A stretch of DNA of 64,000 bases from CAIWAH01 sp964602595 (GCA_964602595.1 CAZRRO010000025.1:36297-100296); one strand, 5' to 3'; numbered from the stretch's first letter, positions 51,707 to 61,000 are shown. Program-made: numbers and translations. The notes: generated from the sequence alone by a model not told the origin.

Positions 51707-53281
51707 TCAGAGCCGGTAGCGGGACTGGATGCCCAAGGGCAGGTCCAACCCCCACCAGGCCAGCAGCAGCAACGACCAAAGGGCGAGGAAACACAACGCG
51801 TAGGGCAGCATCGCGGAGATCAGCGTGCCGATGCCAGTCGGCTTCGCATACCGCTGGCAATAGCTGAGGATGAGGGGGAAATACGGCATCAGCGGCGTGA
51901 TGATGTCGGTGCTGGAATCGCCCACCCGGTAGGCCGCCTGGGTGAATTCCGGTGCGTAGCCGAGTTGCATCAGCATCGGCACGAGGATGGGGCCGAGCAG
52001 CGCCCACTTCGCGGAGGCGGAGCCGATGAACAGGTTCACCACCGTCGAGAGCACGATGATGCCCCCGATGGTCACGCCGCCCGGCAGGTCCAGTTCCCGC
52101 AGGGTGGCGGCGCCCTTGATCGCCAGCAGCGCCCCGAGGTTGCTCTCGCGGAAGACATACGCGAACTGCGCCGCGCAGAACGCCATCACCAGGTAATAGC
52201 CCATCGTGTTCATCGACCTGGCGATGCCCTGGATGATGTCGCGGTGGCTCTTCACCGTGCCGGCCACGTAGCCGTGGATGATGCCAGGCACGAGGAACGC
52301 CAGCGCGATCAGCACCACCAGCGACTCCATCAGCGGCGAGCCCGAACCCGTGAGCGTGCCGTCGGTCGCCCGGAAAGGCGAAGCGGCGGGAACACACGCC
52401 AGACCGAACACCGCGGTAAGTCCGACGAAACCCGCCAGGCCGGCCAGGAAACCGCGGTGTTCCGCCGTGGTCTGAGGCTCCCACTGCGGACCGGCGCCGG
52501 TGCCGGCGTCCACCCGCAGGCTGGCCTGGAGCCGCGGTTCGACGACGCAGTCGGTGAGGAACCAGGACACCAGCAGCACCATCACGCTCGCCGCGCTCAT
52601 GAAATACCAATTGCACAGCGGATTCACGGTCCGCCCCGGTTCGAGGATCTGCGCCGCCGTCTGGGTAAACGATTGGATCAGCGGATCCAGCGCCGAGGGC
52701 AGGAACGACGCGCTGAGCGCCCCGCCGACGCCGGCAAACGCGCACGCAATTCCGGCCACCGGATGCCGGCCGGCCGCCGCGAACACCACCCCGCCCAGTG
52801 GCACCACCAGCACGAACCCGGTGTCCCCCGCGGAGTGGCTCACGATCGCGACCAGCGTCAGCATCGGGGTCAGCAGCGACTTCGGCGTGAGCCGCAACAG
52901 GGACTTGATTCCGGCCTGGATGAATCCCGTCTGTTCGGCCAAGCCCACCCCCAGCATCGCGACCAGCACGATTCCCAGCGGCGGGAACTCGGTGAAGGTG
53001 CGGATCATCCGGGCCAGGAACCGCACTAGGTTCTCTCCCGTCAGCAGGTTCTTCACAGCGATCGGCGTTGCCGCCACGACCTGGCCGGCGGCATCCCGCT
53101 GGATCGTCCGCGGGTCCGTCTCCGTGAAACGCACCGGCGCCAGCACCGCGGACAGGACGAATGCCAGCAGCAACGCCAGCAGGAAGATGATCGCCGGATC
53201 CGGCAACCGGTTGCCGATCCGTTCGATCAGGTCGAGCCCCCGTTGAACTGCCGTCTTGGCGTTGGTTTCAGCCGGCCGCAC
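51707..53281 (-). CDS. AbgT-family transporter
   Basis: About 524 residues from a GTG at 53281; the open frame runs to 53443, but the extra N-terminus derives from a repeat element and is unlikely to be translated. Family blocks: 'GNRLPDPAIIFLLALLLAFV' (TM1), 'VSHSAGDTGFVLVVPLGGVV', 'GRHPVAGIACAFAGVGGALS', 'WALLGPILVPMLMQLGYAPE' and 'GDSSTDIITPLMPYFPLIL', the serine/aspartate-rich hairpins of AbgT. Members import p-aminobenzoyl-glutamate or export antifolate drugs (MtrF/YdaH). Which applies here is unknown. The gene is upstream of the XylR-type regulator gene on the same strand (105-base gap). Confidence 0.85.
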   Translation of the reverse strand: MRPAETNAKTAVQRGLDLIERIGNRLPDPAIIFLLALLLAFVLSAVLAPVRFTETDPRTIQRDAAGQVVAATPIAVKNLLTGENLVRFLARMIRTFTEFPPLGIVLVAMLGVGLAEQTGFIQAGIKSLLRLTPKSLLTPMLTLVAIVSHSAGDTGFVLVVPLGGVVFAAAGRHPVAGIACAFAGVGGALSASFLPSALDPLIQSFTQTAAQILEPGRTVNPLCNWYFMSAASVMVLLVSWFLTDCVVEPRLQASLRVDAGTGAGPQWEPQTTAEHRGFLAGLAGFVGLTAVFGLACVPAASPFRATDGTLTGSGSPLMESLVVLIALAFLVPGIIHGYVAGTVKSHRDIIQGIARSMNTMGYYLVMAFCAAQFAYVFRESNLGALLAIKGAATLRELDLPGGVTIGGIIVLSTVVNLFIGSASAKWALLGPILVPMLMQLGYAPEFTQAAYRVGDSSTDIITPLMPYFPLILSYCQRYAKPTGIGTLISAMLPYALCFLALWSLLLLAWWGLDLPLGIQSRYRL

Positions 53282-53380
53282 TCGGCGAAAGGTAGTCAGG
53301 CCAGCGCCCGTCGTCAGCGCCGGATTCCGGGAAACTTCCCCGCATCGGGCGCGGCTCGTGCCAAAACTCCCTTCGTCTTC

Positions 53381-53407
53381 CTCTCCTCCGCCCAAAGCGG
53401 AGGAGAG
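53381..53407. repeat. Perfect 11-bp palindromic repeat (REP-like) upstream of abgT
   Basis: ctctcctccgc (53381-53391) and gcggaggagag (53397-53407) are exact inverse copies around ccaaa. It lies between the divergent AbgT and DUF2851 genes. I associate such 'ctctcctccgc...gcggaggagag' elements with dispersed repeats in related genomes. Confidence 0.65.
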
Positions 53408-53502
53408 GGCCGGGGAGAGGAGGTGCCCGCCCATGCCGGTCACACCCCATCGGCACTGCCGGCTTGACGCTCATCAACGAAGCCCGGAAACCACTCGGCG
53501 TC

Positions 53503-54951
53503 ATGCCCCGGCTGCCTTCCGACTTCTATCTCCGTTGGCGGCCATCCGTCCCTGCGCCGGCGGCAGCCTTGGCCGACGGTCCGGCGGGCTTGCCGGAACG
53601 TTGGCTCCAACAGATATGGCGGCACCAACGATTGCGGCGCGACGAACTCCGCGGCCTCGACGGCCGGCCGATCCGCGTGCTGCATCCCGGCTTCTGGAAC
53701 CGCGGTCCCGGTCCCGACTTCCAGCGCGCGGTCATCCAGTTTGGCACCGACGCACCGCAGGCCGGTGAGGTCGAGATTGATCTCGGCGTGGGCGGTTGGC
53801 ACGGGCACGGCCATGATCGCGACCCGCGCTACGCCGGCGTCATCCTGCATGTGGTCTGGGAAGCCCCGGTCCGCGACCTGCGTCCGCCCGTGTTGGCGCT
53901 GGCCCCCTTCCTCGAAGCCCCGCTGGCCGAGTTGGCGCCGTGGCTGGCCGAGGAGGCGGAAACCACCCTGCCCGCCAACACCTTGGGTCAATGCTGCGCC
54001 CCGCTCGCCAACGTCGATGCCGCGACGCTCACCGAACTGCTGCATCAGGCCGCGCAGGTTCGGTTGCGGCGCAAGGCGGGCGAATTCGCCCTGCGCGCCC
54101 GGCACGCCGGCTGGGAACGCGCGTTGTGGGAAGGCCTTTTCACCGCCCTCGGCTATCGGCACAACACCTGGCCCATGCGTCGGTTGGCGGAACTCACCGC
54201 CGCCGCGCCGCCCGAAGTGGCCGTGGACCCCAGCCGTGATCCGCTGCGTTGGGAAGCCCGCTTGCTTGGGCTCGCGGGACTGCTGCCGGGACAACTGCCG
54301 CCCGGGGACAATGCCGGCCATGCCCGGACGCTGTGGGACATCTGGTGGCGCGAACAGGACGCTTGGGCTGAACACGTGCTGCCCAAGGCCACCTGGCAGT
54401 TTGCCGGCCTCCGCCCCGCCAACCACCCGCAACGTCGGCTCGCCTTGGCGGCCCGGTGGCTTGCGGCCGGCGATCTCCCGCGGCGCCTTGAGCGCTGGCT
54501 AGCCGAAGGCGTGGACAACGATTCCTTCGCGGAACGCCTGCTGGCGGCGCTGGCACCCGCGCCGGAGCCGGACAGTTTTTGGGCGCGCCACTGGACCCTC
54601 CGGTCCCCCACGCTGCGCCAGGCACAAACGCTCCTGGGCGCCCCGCGGGTCACCGACCTTGCCTTGAACGTGGTCCTACCGTGGCTCCACGCGCGGGCCG
54701 CGGCGGGTGGCAATGAGGCCGTATTGCAGGAGGTGGAACGCCGCCACTTCGCCTGGCCTGCCGGTGAGGACAACACGGTGCTCAAGCTGACCCGCACCCG
54801 CCTGTTCGGCGCGAGCACGCGTCGGTTGCCCCGCACCGCGGCCGCACAACAGGGGTTGCTCCAGATTGCGCGCGACTTCTGCGACCGGGCCGATGCGTTG
54901 TGCGCCGGCTGCCGCTTCCCGCAACTCGTCCGCTCGCTGCCCGCGCCCTAG
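53503..54951 (+). CDS. DUF2851 family protein
   Basis: 482 residues from the ATG at 53503 (an ATG-type start at 53464 adds 13). N-terminal DUF2851 motifs: 'RVLHPGFWNRGPGPDFQRAV', 'GEVEIDLGVGGWHGHGHDRD', 'YAGVILHVVWEAP'. The His/Asp-rich 'GHGHDRDPRYAGV' looks metal-binding. Further on 'NTWPMRRLAELTAAAP' and a C-terminal 'LCAGCRFPQLV' with a Cys pair. The family is common in Bacteroidota and Verrucomicrobiota; function unknown. Confidence 0.88.
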   Translation: MPRLPSDFYLRWRPSVPAPAAALADGPAGLPERWLQQIWRHQRLRRDELRGLDGRPIRVLHPGFWNRGPGPDFQRAVIQFGTDAPQAGEVEIDLGVGGWHGHGHDRDPRYAGVILHVVWEAPVRDLRPPVLALAPFLEAPLAELAPWLAEEAETTLPANTLGQCCAPLANVDAATLTELLHQAAQVRLRRKAGEFALRARHAGWERALWEGLFTALGYRHNTWPMRRLAELTAAAPPEVAVDPSRDPLRWEARLLGLAGLLPGQLPPGDNAGHARTLWDIWWREQDAWAEHVLPKATWQFAGLRPANHPQRRLALAARWLAAGDLPRRLERWLAEGVDNDSFAERLLAALAPAPEPDSFWARHWTLRSPTLRQAQTLLGAPRVTDLALNVVLPWLHARAAAGGNEAVLQEVERRHFAWPAGEDNTVLKLTRTRLFGASTRRLPRTAAAQQGLLQIARDFCDRADALCAGCRFPQLVRSLPAP

Positions 54952-54959
54952 TAACCGGT

Positions 54960-56474
54960 TCAGCGCTCCTGGACCTTCAGTCGGAGAAAGCGTTGGCCCA
55001 ATTCCGCGGCCGGCACCATGTCGCGGACCAGCAGCGTCGTTTCCCCATCGGTCACGGTCACCGTTTGCCCGGGGCCGGCCCGCCACGTCAGCAGGTCGCT
55101 GCTGAACTCCACCACATAATCGACATCCGCGCGGCGATTGCGGCGGGGCACGTTCAGGGCGAGGAAGCCATCCACCTCGGCCAGGGTTGGAAACCGGTCG
55201 ACCGGGGCGACCTCGGTTGGGTTCAGGCCGAGGGCATACTTGAGGAGATTGGCGAGCCCATCACCGGCCGGATTGGCCGCATCGGGTCCAAACGCCGCCC
55301 GCCAAGCCGCGACGTCGGGCGGCATTTGCCCGCTGAGCGTGAGCGTCCAAGAGACAGAATCCGCCAGCAGCCCGGAGGGATCCAGCCGCACGAAGTCCGT
55401 GGGATCGCTGACGGTGGCGGTGACAGTGTGGGTCCCGTTGCCGAGGGTTTCGGAGCTGACCTCGAACACGGCCGCCGTGGAGCCAGGCTGTTCCGCGCCA
55501 TCCACGAACCACCGGGTGACGAGCGACGGACCAACGGCGGGTTGCTTGGGCGTGACCTGGAAGCGGAGGCTTTCAAAGTCGGTGACGGATCGGTTCTGGC
55601 TGGTTGGTTCGCTGGCTTCAATCGGGCCGACCCGTTGGTAGAAGTTCAGGACAAATTGCTCCCGGTTCACGGCGCCAACCGGCCGGTTCAGGTTTCGCAT
55701 CAGCGAATTGTAGTGGGGGCGATACCAGCCGTTGGTGCGATACATCGAGCCCTCGAAGAGGCCGACCACGTTGTCGAACGCCACGGTCTCCGGCGTCGGC
55801 ACGGGGGTGGCGGCCGCAACCCAGTGACGCCAACGGATTCGGTTACGGTCGGTCTCCGCGGTGGTGTTGGGCATCTCCGACGGATTGAAGCCGGTGAACT
55901 GCAGGTCGTATTCGTCGGCCAGGTTCGCGAAGGAATGGCCCAGCTCGTGTTCGACGATCGCGGCACTGGAGCCATTGACCGAGGCGACCGCCAGCGGCCC
56001 GCCGGAACCGCCATACTTGGTGTCGTTCACCAGGATAATGGGCACGTCGTATTCGGGCAGGTGCTGGTTGAGCAGGCCGTAGGCGCGGCTTGAGCCCGGT
56101 CCCGCCACGGTGAGGAGCTGTTCCACCCCGGCGTTGTTGAAGCCCGTGCTGAAGTAGGTGTCGCGCAGCCCGCCGGCCCCGCTGGTAGCGCCGTTGTCGC
56201 AGCCATCCTGATTGGAGGCGACCTCGATCCGATACACGTTGCAGTAGGAGCGGTATTGGCGCCACGGCTCCCGGGCAAAGAGGAAATCCACGACCTGCCG
56301 CGCGTGGCCCGCGAACTTGGGCAGGCTGGCCTGGGTGTAGCCTTCGGAGAGGAACACGACGTTGATGCGCCGGTTCCTCGGGCCGTTTTCCTCGACGGGA
56401 ATCAGCGTCGCGGTCTGTGCCCGCGCGGCCAACGCCAACGCGAGCAACCCAAGCAATCGGAGGGCGAAGTTCAT
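54960..56474 (-). CDS. Secreted M64-family (IgA peptidase-type) metallopeptidase
   Basis: 504 residues: signal peptide 'LLGLLALALAARAQT', then 'NGPRNRRINVVFLSEGYTQA', typical of M64. The zinc site is His176-Glu-x-x-His180 within 'VEHELGHSFANLADEYD', the Asp/Glu downstream being the family's third-ligand region. Preceding 'YDVPIILVNDTKYGGSGG' is also characteristic. The C-terminal ~170 residues are an Ig-like unit and the verrucomicrobial tail module ('DYVVEFSSDLLTWRAGPG'...'RFLRLKV'). It overlaps the upstream gene's stop (ATGA). A secreted protease is the expected role; the substrate is unknown. Confidence 0.88.
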   Translation of the reverse strand: MNFALRLLGLLALALAARAQTATLIPVEENGPRNRRINVVFLSEGYTQASLPKFAGHARQVVDFLFAREPWRQYRSYCNVYRIEVASNQDGCDNGATSGAGGLRDTYFSTGFNNAGVEQLLTVAGPGSSRAYGLLNQHLPEYDVPIILVNDTKYGGSGGPLAVASVNGSSAAIVEHELGHSFANLADEYDLQFTGFNPSEMPNTTAETDRNRIRWRHWVAAATPVPTPETVAFDNVVGLFEGSMYRTNGWYRPHYNSLMRNLNRPVGAVNREQFVLNFYQRVGPIEASEPTSQNRSVTDFESLRFQVTPKQPAVGPSLVTRWFVDGAEQPGSTAAVFEVSSETLGNGTHTVTATVSDPTDFVRLDPSGLLADSVSWTLTLSGQMPPDVAAWRAAFGPDAANPAGDGLANLLKYALGLNPTEVAPVDRFPTLAEVDGFLALNVPRRNRRADVDYVVEFSSDLLTWRAGPGQTVTVTDGETTLLVRDMVPAAELGQRFLRLKVQER

Positions 56475-57085
56475 TGGCGGAGCGGGAAAGTGGCCAGCAA
56501 CGTGCCGGCGGGTTCTTGGTCGAAAGCGGCCGGGTCGGTGCCGGCCAGCCGATAGACCTTCAGTTCGGTCGCGGTGGCCAACTGCGGCAACCGCACCTGG
56601 AAAACCACGGGTCCATCGGCCGTCAGCACGGCCGGTTGAGGCTGGCCGGCGGGACCGGTGACGTGGGGGTCAAGCACCACGCAGGTGCGGTCCGGCGGCG
56701 GGACCGTCTCCTGCGCCAACACGCGCTGGTCGGCGTCCAGCAGGCGGCAACAAAGCATGCCCGGCGACCAAGCCGCCGGACCCCGGCGCCGCCGAAACTC
56801 GCCCCGGAGATCCTCGGCCGCTTCCAGCACCAGCGAATCACCGTCCAGGATCAGGCGATACGCCCGCTGACCGGACGCGGGCGTCGCAGCGAGGACTGGG
56901 GACGACGGCGAGACCTGAGCCGCGGCGGTCGCCGCCACGGTTGGGGCAATCGGGGCGGCCGGCAGCGACTTGGTCGAGGTGTCACCCCCACCGGTTTGCC
57001 CGGCGGAATCCGGCCGCCAAAACCAGGGGATCAGAAACCCCATCAGGCATAGGACCAGCAGCCCAAATTGGTATGTTCGCCGCAC
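56471..57085 (-). CDS. Membrane-anchored protein of unknown function coupled to the M64 peptidase
   Basis: 204 residues: N-terminal membrane anchor or signal ('FGLLVLCLMGFLIPWFW'), Ala/Pro/Thr-rich linker (about 28-70), and a beta-rich C-terminal domain ('YRLILDGDSLVLEAAEDLRG' ... 'VVFQVRLPQLATATELKVYR'). Its stop overlaps the ATG of the peptidase. No family recognised. Coupling suggests an inhibitor, chaperone or tether for the protease; this is a guess. Confidence 0.7.
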   Translation of the reverse strand: MRRTYQFGLLVLCLMGFLIPWFWRPDSAGQTGGGDTSTKSLPAAPIAPTVAATAAAQVSPSSPVLAATPASGQRAYRLILDGDSLVLEAAEDLRGEFRRRRGPAAWSPGMLCCRLLDADQRVLAQETVPPPDRTCVVLDPHVTGPAGQPQPAVLTADGPVVFQVRLPQLATATELKVYRLAGTDPAAFDQEPAGTLLATFPLRQ

Positions 57086-57168
57086 TTCCGTCGGCGCTAC
57101 GGGGATTTCGCGGGCACGTCAAGGAATCAGCCGGAATCGGCATTCACGCGGACGCAGTGCGCCCTGGT

Positions 57169-58434
57169 TCAACGCGCCTCCTGCCAGCGCCAGGCAGAGA
57201 GCCCGCCGAGTTCCCGGATGAACAGTTCGCCCGGCACGACGGCCAAGTGCGCCCACGTGTCCTGGTCGCTGACCTTGCGCCGGTCGATGACATCGAACTT
57301 GGCCGGATTCGCCCGCAACAGCAGCAGTTCCCCGCGTTCGTCCAGCGCGAGCAGGCGGTCGCCTTGGCTCACGAGGCTCCAGTATTTGCCGAAACTTTCA
57401 CCGGTCGTCCATTTCTCGGCACCAGTCGCCAACTCAAGGCACAGCGCCCGTTGGTTTCGCAGGTGCAGGTAGGCGTGCCCGCCCACGACCACCGGGGAGC
57501 TCATGTAGCCCTGGGCCTTGAACTGCCACGCTTCCTTCACGGCGAATTGGTCCGCGTTCGCAATGAGGTCGAAGCCGTGGGTCTTGCCGCCGTAGGCCGA
57601 GGTGACGACGCGGTCGGCCACCACCGTGGGCGTGAGGATGTTCATGCCGCGGAACGCCTCGATCGCTTGCCGCCAAAGGACTGCGCCGGTTTCGGGATCC
57701 AGCCCAGCGAGTTCCGTGCGGGTCTGCACCACCAGTTGCCGCCGGCCGGCGAGGGTGGCCAAGACCGGCGAGGAAAACGGGCTGCCGTTCATCGCATCGC
57801 GGCTTTCCAGCGCCCGCCAGACGATTTCGCCGGTCTGCTTCTTCAGCCGGGTCACCGCTCCGCCGGACTGAACGTAAAGGGCCTCCCCGTCGACCAAGGG
57901 TGAAGAAACGTTGCCGAAGGCCGGCAGCGGCGTCTTGAGCTCGGCCACGAAATCCTTCCGCCAGCGAACTTCGCCATTCCGGGCATCAAGGGCCACCAGC
58001 ACGTCGCGCATGCCCGCGACGAACAGGGTGTCGCCGTCCAACGCGGGCGTTGCCCGGATCCAGTCGCCGTTCGACTTGGCGAAGAAGGGCACACTCATCG
58101 CCCCCTCCCATTGCTGGCGCCACAGTTCCTGCCCCGTCTTCCGGTCCAGCGCGTGAACCACCTCGGTCTTCTTGTCCTTTGTCTCGGTGGTGAATATCGC
58201 GGCCTCGCTTACGATCGGCCCGGAATAGCTCGGCCCCAGCGGCACCCGCCAGATGCGATCCAAGTGGCCGGCCTTCAGGTCCGCCGGCCAGTCGGCGCCC
58301 GGAACCTGACCGTCGCGGGTCGGTCCCCGCCATTGAGGCCAAGGAGCCGGGGCAGCGGCGGCCAGGACGAACCCGACCAAAACACCAAGGGCGAAACGCA
58401 GCAAAAGCATGGGCCAAGAGAGCACGGAAGCCAT
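57169..58434 (-). CDS. PQQ-like beta-propeller protein
   Basis: 421 residues from the ATG at 58434 (58410 is an alternative; the open frame extends to 58563 across the divergent dapB promoter). Signal peptide 'LLLRFALGVLVGFVLAAAAP'. An eight-bladed propeller with repeated PQQ/BamB-type blades: 'VVHALDRKTGQELWRQQWEG', 'VLVALDARNGEVRWRKDF', 'AGLDPETGAVLWRQAIEAF' and 'LLALDERGELLLLRANP'. 'PQWRGPTRDG' near the N-terminus is common to planctomycete/verrucomicrobial PQQ-repeat proteins. No cofactor site or enzyme function can be assigned. Confidence 0.85.
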   Translation of the reverse strand: MASVLSWPMLLLRFALGVLVGFVLAAAAPAPWPQWRGPTRDGQVPGADWPADLKAGHLDRIWRVPLGPSYSGPIVSEAAIFTTETKDKKTEVVHALDRKTGQELWRQQWEGAMSVPFFAKSNGDWIRATPALDGDTLFVAGMRDVLVALDARNGEVRWRKDFVAELKTPLPAFGNVSSPLVDGEALYVQSGGAVTRLKKQTGEIVWRALESRDAMNGSPFSSPVLATLAGRRQLVVQTRTELAGLDPETGAVLWRQAIEAFRGMNILTPTVVADRVVTSAYGGKTHGFDLIANADQFAVKEAWQFKAQGYMSSPVVVGGHAYLHLRNQRALCLELATGAEKWTTGESFGKYWSLVSQGDRLLALDERGELLLLRANPAKFDVIDRRKVSDQDTWAHLAVVPGELFIRELGGLSAWRWQEAR

Positions 58435-58525
58435 CCACGGCAACCGGGCTGCGCCGCCGTAGGCACTCACGGACCCGTTTCTCGCCTCGCCCTCCGGTTC
58501 GACGGCCGCCATGATTGTCGGGCAC

Positions 58526-59260
58526 ATGACAAAGCTCATCATCAACGGCGCCAAGGGGCGCATGGGCCAGACCCTGATCAGTTGCGCCGCCCGGTTGCCG
58601 GAACTTCAGGTCGTGGCCGGCACCGATGTCGGCGACAACTTGGCCGCCCAACTCCCCGGCTGCGACGCGGTCATTGATTTTACCCTCCACCACGTCACCG
58701 CGGACGTCGCCTCGCTCTGCGCCGCCCAAGGCAAGGCCCTGGTCATCGGCACGACCGGACACAGCGAGGCGGAAAAGGCGGTCATCCGCGCCGCCGCGGC
58801 AAAGATCCCGATGGTGTGGGCCACCAACTTTTCCACCGGGGTAAACACCCTCTTCTGGCTCACCCGCAAGGCCGCGGAAATTCTCGGGCCTTCCTTCGAC
58901 CTCGAAGTCGTGGAGATGCATCACCGGCTGAAGAAGGACGCGCCCAGCGGCACGGCCACGACCCTGCTGGAGATCCTCGCCGACGTGCGGAAGCTGCAAT
59001 TGGAGGAAGCCCTGCGCCACGGCCGCAAGGGTATCACCGGTGAACGCACGGATTCCGAGATCGGCATCCACGCGCTGCGCGGCGGCGACGTCGTGGGCGA
59101 CCATACGGTGATCTTCGCCGCCAACGGCGAGCGCGTGGAACTGACGCACAAGGCCAGCAGCCGGGAGACGTTCGCCAACGGCGCACTGCGCGCCGCCCAG
59201 TGGGTCGTTGGCCGGGCCCCGGGCATCTACGACATGCAGGACGTGTTGGGACTCAAATAG
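58526..59260 (+). CDS. dapB: 4-hydroxy-tetrahydrodipicolinate reductase
   Basis: 244 residues from the ATG at 58526 (58511 is possible). NAD(P)-binding 'LIINGAKGRMGQTLISCA' at the N-terminus, 'VIDFTLHHVTADVASLCAAQ', 'IGTTGHSEAE', the catalytic His132-His133 in 'VVEMHHRLKKDAPSGTA' with the substrate-binding Lys, and 'SEIGIHALRGGDVVGDHTV'. Catalyses the second step of the diaminopimelate/lysine pathway. It is the first gene of a plus-strand set with the YcxB-like and folK genes. Confidence 0.95.
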   Translation: MTKLIINGAKGRMGQTLISCAARLPELQVVAGTDVGDNLAAQLPGCDAVIDFTLHHVTADVASLCAAQGKALVIGTTGHSEAEKAVIRAAAAKIPMVWATNFSTGVNTLFWLTRKAAEILGPSFDLEVVEMHHRLKKDAPSGTATTLLEILADVRKLQLEEALRHGRKGITGERTDSEIGIHALRGGDVVGDHTVIFAANGERVELTHKASSRETFANGALRAAQWVVGRAPGIYDMQDVLGLK

Positions 59261-59267
59261 CCGTGCC

Positions 59268-59828
59268 ATGGCCGACCTCGCCCCGATCCGCATCGCCTAC
59301 ACCGAGGATGAAGCCTACTTCCTGGAGGCCTACGACCGGCTGCCGCGGGAGTTCCGGACCGACCAGCGGGCGAAGCTTGGAACCGTGCTGTTGGCAGGCC
59401 TCGCGGTTGCCTTGACGACCTATCGCACCATCATGGATTTCCGGGCCGGCGACCGGTTTTGGTGGCTCGCCCTGGCGGCGGTGCCCGCGATCTTCGGTGC
59501 GATCTGGTGGTGGACCTTCAGTGCCCGGGCGCGCCGTCGGGCATTTTTGCGGGGTATCCGGCTGCATCTGGAAAGCGGCGTGCGCTCCGGCACCGCAACG
59601 TTTGACGAGGAGGGGTTTGTCTCGGCGAGCAGCGACGGCCGGAGCAAAACGCATACGTGGGACGGCGTGCCCCGGGCCATTGTCCGGCCCGACGGCATCT
59701 TCGTGTTCATCGACGAGACCACTTCGTTCTGGTTCCCGAAACGGGCGTTCGAATCGGAATCCGAATGCGGTCGGCTGGAGCAATTGCTCGCCCGTCGTGT
59801 GCCCAACCTGGAGCAGGTCGCGTCGTGA
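59268..59828 (+). CDS. YcxB-like membrane protein
   Basis: 186 residues from the ATG at 59268, 7 bases after dapB. Two adjacent membrane helices near residues 38-75 ('LGTVLLAGLAVALTTYRTIM', 'FWWLALAAVPAIFGAIWWW'), then a cytoplasmic domain with 'ATFDEEGFVSASSDGRSKTH', 'WDGVPRAIVRPDGIFVFI' and 'FWFPKRAF', the YcxB-like layout. Function unknown. It overlaps folK by GTGA. Confidence 0.82.
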   Translation: MADLAPIRIAYTEDEAYFLEAYDRLPREFRTDQRAKLGTVLLAGLAVALTTYRTIMDFRAGDRFWWLALAAVPAIFGAIWWWTFSARARRRAFLRGIRLHLESGVRSGTATFDEEGFVSASSDGRSKTHTWDGVPRAIVRPDGIFVFIDETTSFWFPKRAFESESECGRLEQLLARRVPNLEQVAS

Positions 59829-60325
59829 CTTCAGTGAGCGTGGTCATAGCGCTCGGGGCGAACCTGGGTGATCCCGTCCGACAACTTCGGCTGGCCTTCG
59901 ACCGGCTCGACGCGGCGGCCGCGGAGCCGGTGCGCCGGTCATCGCTGTGGGAATCGTCGCCGGTCGATTGCCCGCCCGGGTCGCCGAAGTTTACCAACGC
60001 CGTGGTGCTGTTCACGCCGCGGCCGGGCGAGACGCCCGAGTCGCTGCTCGCGCAGCTTCAAGCGCTGGAGAAGGAACTCGGCCGACAACCGAAACGGGTC
60101 CTCAACGAGGCGCGGCCGCTGGACCTCGATCTGATTTCTTGGGCCGAGGAAACCCGTGCGACCTCCGAGCTTACGTTGCCACATCCGCGAGCCCACCTGC
60201 GCGAGTTTGTTCTGCGCCCGCTCGCGGAGCTGGCCCCGGCCATGGTGTTCCCAGGTCAGGGCGAATCCGTCTCGGCGCTGCTGGCAAAGCTGACGCCGGA
60301 TCCGCAGTTCCGCCGTGTCGCGTAG
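59825..60325 (+). CDS. folK: 2-amino-4-hydroxy-6-hydroxymethyldihydropteridine pyrophosphokinase
   Basis: 166 residues. 'VVIALGANLGDPVRQLRLAF' (family N-terminus), 'SSLWESSPVDCPPGSPKFTN' (substrate loop), 'ALEKELGRQPKRVLNEARPL' and 'DLDLISWAE' carrying the two Mg-binding Asp residues, then 'LTLPHPRAHLREFVLRPLAE'. Transfers pyrophosphate from ATP to the pterin in folate synthesis. The GTG at 59825 overlaps the YcxB-like stop, so dapB, the YcxB-like gene and folK are an operon. Confidence 0.95.
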   Translation: MTSVSVVIALGANLGDPVRQLRLAFDRLDAAAAEPVRRSSLWESSPVDCPPGSPKFTNAVVLFTPRPGETPESLLAQLQALEKELGRQPKRVLNEARPLDLDLISWAEETRATSELTLPHPRAHLREFVLRPLAELAPAMVFPGQGESVSALLAKLTPDPQFRRVA

Positions 60326-60355
60326 CCGCGCCGGCGCGATCCGGTGGCGGGCATT

Positions 60356-61000
60356 TCACTCGTCCTCGCGCCCGATGATCTCCGCGGGCAGTTGTCCCCG
60401 GGCCACCAGATCCTGCAGGTCACGCCGGATGCTTCGGCGGTCCACGCCGAACTCCTGCGCCAGTTGCGAGAGGTTGGGTTTGGTCGCCGCGCCCCGCAGG
60501 CGGTTCAGCAGCGTGTGCTGCCGGGCTAGGCGTTCCGTGAACAGCCGCTCCCGGTCACCCGACTCGATGAGTTCGGCGCGTTCCAAGGAACGCAAGGCGG
60601 CGACAGCCTCACCCAAGCCGCAGTCCCGCAAAGCCGTCGTAACGGTCCGTTCCAGTTCATTCAGGTCCACCGGCTTCTCGATGACATAATGCGCGGAATT
60701 GGGCCCGCTGAGCGCCCGAAGCTGATCCCCGATCGCGAGGGTGCCGCTGATCACAATGACCGGCACATGAGCGGCGACCGCCTTCAATTGCGGCAGGAAG
60801 GCTAGGCCGGTTTCGCCGCCGGCGAGAATGTGGTCGAGCAAGATCAATTCCGGCATCCGACTGCCAATGAATTCCAGCGCCTCGGTTGCGCTTCGGGCCC
60901 AGTCGAAGGTGCATTCGGCGAGCGCCTGTTGATAGAGCCGGGCTTGTTTCGGGTCATCCTCAACCACGAGTATGTGTGCACGGATTGGGGTCGGGGTCAT
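60356..61000 (-). CDS. Response regulator with C-terminal HTH
   Basis: 214 residues: receiver domain 1-125 ('HILVVEDDPKQARLYQQALA', phospho-acceptor Asp in 'ELILLDHILAGGE', 'PVIVISGT', 'HYVIEKPVDLNELE' with the switch Lys), then a C-terminal winged HTH ('RQHTLLNRLRGAATKPNLSQ', 'LAQEFGVDRRSIRRDLQDLV') of DeoR/HTH_11 type. Partner of the histidine kinase gene, whose stop overlaps this start (ATGA). Probably a DNA-binding regulator; target unknown. Confidence 0.9.
   Translation of the reverse strand: MTPTPIRAHILVVEDDPKQARLYQQALAECTFDWARSATEALEFIGSRMPELILLDHILAGGETGLAFLPQLKAVAAHVPVIVISGTLAIGDQLRALSGPNSAHYVIEKPVDLNELERTVTTALRDCGLGEAVAALRSLERAELIESGDRERLFTERLARQHTLLNRLRGAATKPNLSQLAQEFGVDRRSIRRDLQDLVARGQLPAEIIGREDE

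Noticed and set aside
50615..53029. 804-codon plus-strand frame
   Set aside because: Runs antisense through both the XylR-type regulator and AbgT genes and lacks any protein-like motif.
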